Shown here piece by piece: positions 58,625-64,000 of a stretch of 64,000 nucleotides of DNA (positions are counted from its first letter, which is position 1; every line of letters begins with the position of its first letter). The DNA lies in the NCBI GenBank assembly GCA_003508835.1, contig PUFA01000003.1:12749501-12813500 (forward strand), read 5' to 3'. The position numbers were made by a program, and so were the translations under genes. The notes under the pieces were generated by a model. The model saw only the letters and a list, made by a program, of their open reading frames with translations, did no database searches and had not been told where the DNA came from. The stretch comes from Eonycteris spelaea (Eukaryota; Chordata; Mammalia; Chiroptera; Pteropodidae).

Positions 58625-60165
58625 CAACAAATTTCGAGAACTTATTAAGTATGTGGCACATTCTGAAGCAGTGAAGATGAAACAATAAATTGGTCAAGTA
58701 AGTTACCAGCTTACTGTATTTATATTTTGTCAGAGACAAAAACAGAATGAAGAAATAAAGTGATATTAATGAGTACAAATAATAAACAATAAACATCGTA
58801 ATTTGGTAGAGACTAATAAGATAGCTTCCCTATATTAAGTGGTGAAACAGAAACTGAATTATAAGATAGAAATGGTAGTAGTCAAAACTGAGAGATCATC
58901 GAAAACAAATGGCACAACCAGTGCAGTTAACCTGTAAAAGAACAACCATAGGGAGATCTAATTACTGACTGCAGGCCATTGTGGCTCTGACTGGAGAGGC
59001 ACTGATAAGGAGGAGTGAGGCATAAGATAATATGAACAAGATAGGCATCATCTGCTCATACAGACTTGTGTGTTCCAAGGTATGAGTTTATATTTTATTA
59101 TAATTGCAAAAAAAGATACTATTGGGAGATTTTAAGCAGAGAAAAAGCATTATCTGATTTACAATTCCAAAATGATCTCAGCTCTTGTGTGTGGAATAAT
59201 TTACAAGAGAAAGCAAAAGTTGAAGAACAAAGTCTGATGCAAAGGCCACTGAAACAGTCCAAGAGATGGTGATGGCTTTAACTAAGATGGTCATAGAGGA
59301 AATAGATAAAAATGTGGACATATTGGGTTTTTATTTGGAGGAAAAATCTCTTTGGCTTGGTAATGAATTTAATATGTGCAGTGAAATGAAGATGGAATAA
59401 AGAGGGCCACTTAGATTTCAGCTTCAGCAACTTAATCCTTTTTTTTTAAAGGAACAGTTGTATGGCGTGCAACATTTCTGTTTCAGTCATGTTGAATTTG
59501 AGGTGCCTAACAGACACCTAAGTGAAGATGCTAAGTATATAAAAAAAAAATTGTTTTGTAATTTAGAGGCATGGTCAAATCTAGACATAGAATTTGGGTG
59601 TTGAAAGTATATAGAGGATATTTAAATCCAGATAATTAGGTAATATTTTAAAAAATGAATATATATGTATTCATTGTTATAAATGTATAATATATAAATA
59701 TATAATACAAATACATACAATATACATATACGTACATACATACATATATGTCTATGTATGTATATTCATTAAAAAGGTGTGCAGTCTAAGCCCTGGAGCA
59801 ATCCAACATCTAGTGATTCATTCCAAGAGAAATATCCAAGAAAGTAGATTTAAAAAATTAGTCATCGAGAAGCAAAGAAAATCAGGAGACTGTATTGTCA
59901 TTGAAGAAAACAGAGTTTCAAGACGAGTAGTGGTTAACTATTTTAATGAGAGGCTAGTTAAAGTAATTAAAGCAAATAACCATTGATATAGGCAATAGCT
60001 GAGTTTTTAGAGATATTAGGAGCAGTTGCAAAGTGATGGAGGGACATCAAGTCTTTAGAGCAGATTGAGGAAGGAAGGTAGTAAAAGAGGAGGAGCAAGA
60101 GGAGACAGATTTTAAATAACTGTTTTATGAAATTAGCAGAGAAATGTATAAACACTTGTTTTTTT
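58625..60165 (-). mobile_element. Long L2 LINE relic, antisense
   Basis: It runs from the 3' end ('gagaacttattaagtatgtgg', 58638) to ORF2 sequence. Landmarks are 'ttttaagcagagaaaaagca' (59131) and 'acagtccaagagatggtgat' (59254). The latter is the complement of the conserved SRLDYCN-type region of CR1/L2 reverse transcriptase. Further on are 'tcatgttgaatttgaggtgc' (59487), 'ctaacagacacctaagtgaa' and 'aagccctggagcaatccaac' (59789). All frames are broken, and an AT/AC microsatellite (59655-59770) has grown inside it. Short plus-strand frames here are not genes. Confidence 0.8.
59655..59770. repeat. AT-rich (TA)n/(ATAC)n microsatellite
   Basis: Degenerate TATA, ATAC and TATG units. The outer parts 'aatgaatatatatgtatt' and 'tatgtatatattcatt' are roughly self-complementary, giving a possible cruciform. 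Confidence 0.9.
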
Positions 60166-60479
60166 AAAAAAATTCTCTCTCTCTTTCCCCCCTCTGTTTC
60201 TTTTTCTTTCTCTCCTTATCGACAGAACATATAAGACATCAGAATATATTTGCATGCTCATTAGAATAATATTGTCATGAGGAATAAAGTTTAAGGATAA
60301 AATGGTGACAGTGCTGATGCTGGAGTAGGAAGAATCAATAAGAAGAAAATTTTCTTTAATGTCAAGAAGACATGGAATCCAAGCACAAAGTGTAGATATG
60401 AATGCTTATATGATTATAGAAATTTATGCATTAATTTATTTCTGTAATATTTGTTTACATTATAGAATATGATTAAATT

Positions 60480-60797
60480 ATGCTATTGCAGATGTTGTTT
60501 TGCTCAGACTTTCCCCTGTAGAAATAAACTACTCACTCCAATAGATTCTGGGAGAGTCAATGAATGATGGGAAGTTTTTAGTTGAGATTCACTTGCCCTA
60601 CTCTGAAGAGACTAACTCACACAATGTCTTACATCCTTCTGTCAGTAGCATGCATTCAATGACTGGTTAAAAGTCTAATTCATTTGTACCACATCTGAAC
60701 AACTCTGTAGAACAATCCTGAGAACACTCTCCATAAACTTTTATATGCAAATCTCTATCTCAGAGTCTGTTTTCTTGAAAAAGCCCTCCTATGATAG
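60480..60797 (+). mobile_element. ERVL-type 5' LTR
   Basis: About 318 bp. The 3' half is diagnostic: 'gaacaactctgtagaacaat', 'cctgagaacactctccataa', 'cttttatatgcaaatctcta' and 'tctcagagtctgttttctt', followed by the LTR end. The start is placed at 'tgctattgcagatg', and the first 100 bases are weakly matched. The LTR is followed directly by a primer-binding site and internal sequence, so it is a 5' LTR and not a solo LTR. No functional promoter is claimed. Confidence 0.8.
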
Positions 60798-60798
60798 T

Positions 60799-60816
60799 TG
60801 GTACCAGAAGTGATCT
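60799..60816 (+). other. Retroviral primer-binding site (ERVL, tRNA-Leu type)
   Basis: 'tggtaccagaagtgatc' directly follows the LTR. TGG-TACCAGAAG is the ERVL-type primer-binding site, complementary to a tRNA-Leu 3' end. Confidence 0.75.
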
Positions 60817-63810
60817 TAAAAAAGAAGTCCTTGTGAAATTGAGATCTTGGAGCTGCAGGCAACCTTTATAATGAGAGCTCCACCACTTGCAGTAGTTATA
60901 GAAGCACTGGTGGCTTCTGTTATTGTAGGATAGCAATTGTTAAAACTTTTTAGGTGTCAACTTAGATGGTATATTGATAGAAAGGAATAAACTACAAATG
61001 CTTAAAATTATTAAGAAATGATCATTATAAGAGCTATAGAATTTAATGGTTGATACTGGGGAGTATTTATGTCTTGGACAAAGACAATGAAAAGCTAATA
61101 GTAATTCATCATCAAAGGCTAAGCATAAATTCCAGACAACATCCTGGTCATAATGGCAGAAAAGACTGAGAATCAGGCCTTAGACTTATAAGCATAGCAG
61201 AGTTGAATTCTCAACTTTAGTATAAAAGTAGTATGTCCATGAGAAGAGGATGCACTCAAATTTGAATCCCCAGATTCCTTTGAACCTTCTGGGCTTTAGA
61301 AGTGGTCCATTCTTCTGTGTTAAAGGCCAACAGTCTTCACATGCCTGTAGATGATGCAGAACCTTCTGCCTTGAAAGACAACAAGCCCTTACCTGGTTTC
61401 TCTTCCTGACCAACAGATCAGAAACAAAGGATTAAATCAACCTATTCAGGGAATTGCTGAGACTGCTAGGATAAGAAGGGGATCTTGCCTTGAAGGAGCT
61501 GAAGGAGCTGAAGGAGCTGACCTCCATATATAGGCAGGAGTCAAGAAAGTATGTTTGGGACAGATCTGAGGGTAATGATTCTGGGAGATAGAGAATAAGA
61601 CTGGATAAGTGAGACTTTATTGATATAGGAGCACTCTTCCACAATATAGGCTTTATACCCTGAAAAGGATCCTAGAATGCAATATTAACATATTACTAGG
61701 ATGACCTTTGGAAACTTGGAAGAAGAAATGCACATAGAAAATCATATAGAAATGACAGTACTACTGTGGCAGGTAGGTGAAGAAGGAATCAATAGTCTCA
61801 GAGACTGGATATTCTACATAAAGCTAGAAAGACATAAAATGTCCATGTTTTTCAGGAGGATCCTGAGAAAAAACTCTGTATATCAGAGCAATAATGAGTA
61901 CACTGGTGAAAGTGACCCCAGTGGTGTTTGTCTTTTGTAGATCAGAGATGATGGTAAGAGGTTACACAACTGGGCTCACTGAACAATGGGGTTGATAGGA
62001 TCTCTCTATAGTAAATGTCAGGCATCAGTGTTCAACAGTTAGAAGACTGTGGTTACAATAATTAGAAGAAGTGGCAAAATCATAGTGACAGCCAGGGGAC
62101 CCACAGCTATAAAAAACTATAGAGATGCTTCATAGAGCAAGGCATCCCTATGGACAAGATAGACAAGCTGCCAATAAAAAATATTGCTTAATGTACACAA
62201 AAATCAAGTATAAATAATCAGGAAGGTAAGCACTGCTGCCTCAATAAAAAAATAATTATTCCCTTACCAAAATTATAGACTTCATTCACTTTTTATCTCC
62301 TGTAATCTATTAACTAAAAAAAGAAACTGGATCTCTGGGGAAAACGACCCTACAACACTATGGGAAATATATATAGACATGATGCCTTCAGTCCTTCCCC
62401 AAAGCAATCAAACCAGATGAACAAGTTGTGGCAAGTACATTGAAGGACACAATTCTCTTTGGGTCTCTAATGTTTCTGCATGTTTACAGGTAGAGGCATG
62501 GACTGCCTTTGTTCTGGACTACCCTTTGAGGAATGTTTGCATACTAATGATAATTGGAAAATACAGTGTCTCTCTCCAGAGCAAAGAGTAGGTTTGTTTA
62601 TTGTCCACGATAGTAAAGACAAAGTTCTACTCTACATAGGTGAGGTAGGCTTACTATTTATTTTAAAAGATTTAGGTTCACTAATCTTAGGTTCCTCAGC
62701 TGTGATGCAAACCCATTGTATGTGCAGCATTTACTTGGGTCCCTTCATATCATCCTACTGTGTTTTGGTGTCAAGGAAAACAGAGCCAAACATGATGCTC
62801 ATGCTGCTTGCTATGTTTTGGGTAACACAATCCTTCATCTCTGATCAAGGTTTCTTTTGTTTTCTTCAAGGGTCCACAAAACCATTATAGGCTAAGAATT
62901 TTAGCTTTCAAGTAGGATAAAATCTCGTATCCTTTACAATTCTTAACAAGGCTTTTGAAAGATTCTTTTGAAAGAGACTTGCTACAATAGTAAAGTGTTT
63001 AGGGTCTCATATTCTGGGGTATGGGACAACATTACATTCCTCACCCCCCGAACTAACAAGGAGAACAAAGAGACATAACATCTGATAGGTCTCTATGGTT
63101 TTGGAAGCAACATTTTCTGCACTTAGGAATATTTCTTTGACATATATATGAGATGACATTAAAGCATTTCAGTTTTGGTAGAGTCTGGAACTTGAAGGGA
63201 TTCTGCAGCATATCTAGGCTATGGTATGAACAATATCTCTTTTGGAAACAGCTGCTGTATAGAGTATATAGAAAGCCCAAGAAGGAGAATCACAACGTAG
63301 ACCACTAGGGTTCGGGAGCAAGACTATACCAGCTGCAACAGAATAATAAGCCTTTCAGAAAACATCTCCTGGTCTGATATAAGGCAAGAGATAAATGACT
63401 TCATCATGTGTCATGAAGTGGGCTAGGGACCAGAAGCGCCCATTAACAGCTTAATTTTGTAGTACTATCAACTAGTAAAATTGAGCATTTTCAGTACTCA
63501 TCCATTTTAAGATAGAAGTAATCACTGAAGTTGAGTCATAAACAAGTGTGGCAATTACAAGTAAGCAGCATTAGATGTCCCAGAACCCTGTGTCACCCAC
63601 TATGTTGCACCAGTGCCTATACCTCAGACCACATCTATAATAGTATGTGGTCAATCCAATTTTACCAACTAAGAGGGAAGAAAAAAGCTGTGTTTATTTC
63701 ACAGGTTGATTGGCTCAATATTTGGGCACAAACCAAAGTCAGACTACAACTGCAATACATCCCTTCTCCAAGGTTGCCTAAAAACAGTTGGGAGTGGTTA
63801 ATGTGATGTG
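60817..63810 (+). pseudogene. ERVL-type proviral internal region, decayed
   Basis: This is about 3 kb of endogenous retroviral leader and gag/pol-derived DNA, with stops and frameshifts in all frames. Recognisable stretches include the leader-like segment at 61140-61690. The segment 63270-63360 ('aatcacaacgtagaccact', 'gttcgggagcaagactatac') resembles ERVL pol near the RT-RNase H junction. The segments at 63550-63590 and 63670-63740 resemble sequence that follows it. The longest frame (136 codons, 62480-62890) has no intact catalytic motif. About half of a full ERVL internal region is missing, no env is seen, and no 3' LTR occurs before the window ends. Domain order between 61.7 and 63.2 kb is unresolved. 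Confidence 0.7.
61488..61520 (+). repeat. Three tandem 9-base units in the provirus
   Basis: 'gaaggagct' repeated three times in a row. A local duplication inside the ERVL leader. Confidence 0.85.
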
Positions 63811-63950
63811 CATGGCTATTCACCATGTTAAAAATTTTAATTACTTTTTGTGGTGAAAGAATAAGAAATGAATGTAAGTAAATAATATTGAGCTAATACA
63901 AGTCTGGCCATATGTAAATAAGACTGGAAAGACAGGTAGCCTAAGGTTAA

Positions 63951-63993
63951 ATATATACATATATATATATGTATGTGTGTGTGTGTGTGTGTA
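63951..63993. repeat. (AT)n(GT)n compound microsatellite
   Basis: A TA/TATG run passing into TG near the window's right edge. Confidence 0.93.
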
Positions 63994-64000
63994 TAAACAC

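Noticed and set aside
62480..62890. 136-codon frame as a possible retained viral gene
   Set aside because: Lies inside a broken ERVL-type internal region, lacks an intact catalytic motif, and starts and stops without functional context.
1..64000. tRNA, rRNA, mitochondrial insert or processed gene copy
   Set aside because: No cloverleaf with intact A and B boxes, no mitochondrial-type coding runs, and no intron-less recognisable protein sequence was seen on either strand.

Overview
The window is non-coding DNA from a placental (eutherian) mammal. It is AT-rich and CpG-poor, has no operon structure or bacterial signals, and carries (CA)n, (GA)n and poly-A microsatellites. It is full of decayed interspersed repeats known from eutherian genomes: L2, MIR, L3/CR1, L1M, MER5, MER1, MER2/Tigger, MaLR and ERVL. 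No primate Alu, rodent B1/B2, carnivore, ruminant or horse tRNA-SINE was recognised. The two youngest-looking L1 3' tails (about 3.92-4.12 kb and 52.96-53.14 kb) resemble the L1 3'UTR I associate with bats. A bat or another laurasiatherian is therefore my best guess, at low to moderate confidence. All family names come from recalled consensus features; no database search was run.

No protein-coding gene, tRNA, rRNA or confident exon could be supported. Open frames are short (153 codons at most). The longer ones fall in GC-rich DNA, simple repeats or transposon relics, or have no recognisable domain. The window reads as a gene desert or the inside of a very large intron.

Layout. 0-5 kb: non-repetitive DNA, then an L2 relic (3.56-4.77 kb) split by an antisense L1 tail. 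5-11 kb: MIRs, an L3/CR1 relic, a broken L1 ORF2 piece (8.38-9.62 kb) and two Tigger-type DNA transposons. 11-15 kb: L2, MIR, and the only CpG-island-like segment (about 13.59-13.98 kb), which contains a CTCF-like motif and is flanked by (GT)n and (TC)n tracts. 15-25 kb: L2, MIR, MER5A, an L1M 3' end split by a MaLR LTR, a TA-flanked MER2-type element and a long polypurine block. 25-48 kb: sparse repeats, including a hAT element with a perfect 8-bp target duplication, several L2/MIR pieces, microsatellites and two blocks that look like conserved regulatory DNA (38.3-38.85 and 47.50-47.67 kb). 48-60 kb: an ERV1-like solo LTR, an L1 tail, an MLT1 LTR, a 2.4-kb antisense L1M/HAL1 relic and a long antisense L2. 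60.5-63.8 kb: a decayed ERVL-type provirus (5' LTR, primer-binding site, internal region).

I do not see a novel biological system. The most useful leads are the isolated CpG island with its CTCF-like site, the homeodomain-motif cluster at 47.5 kb, the cleanly dated transposon insertions, and the tracts able to form non-B DNA.
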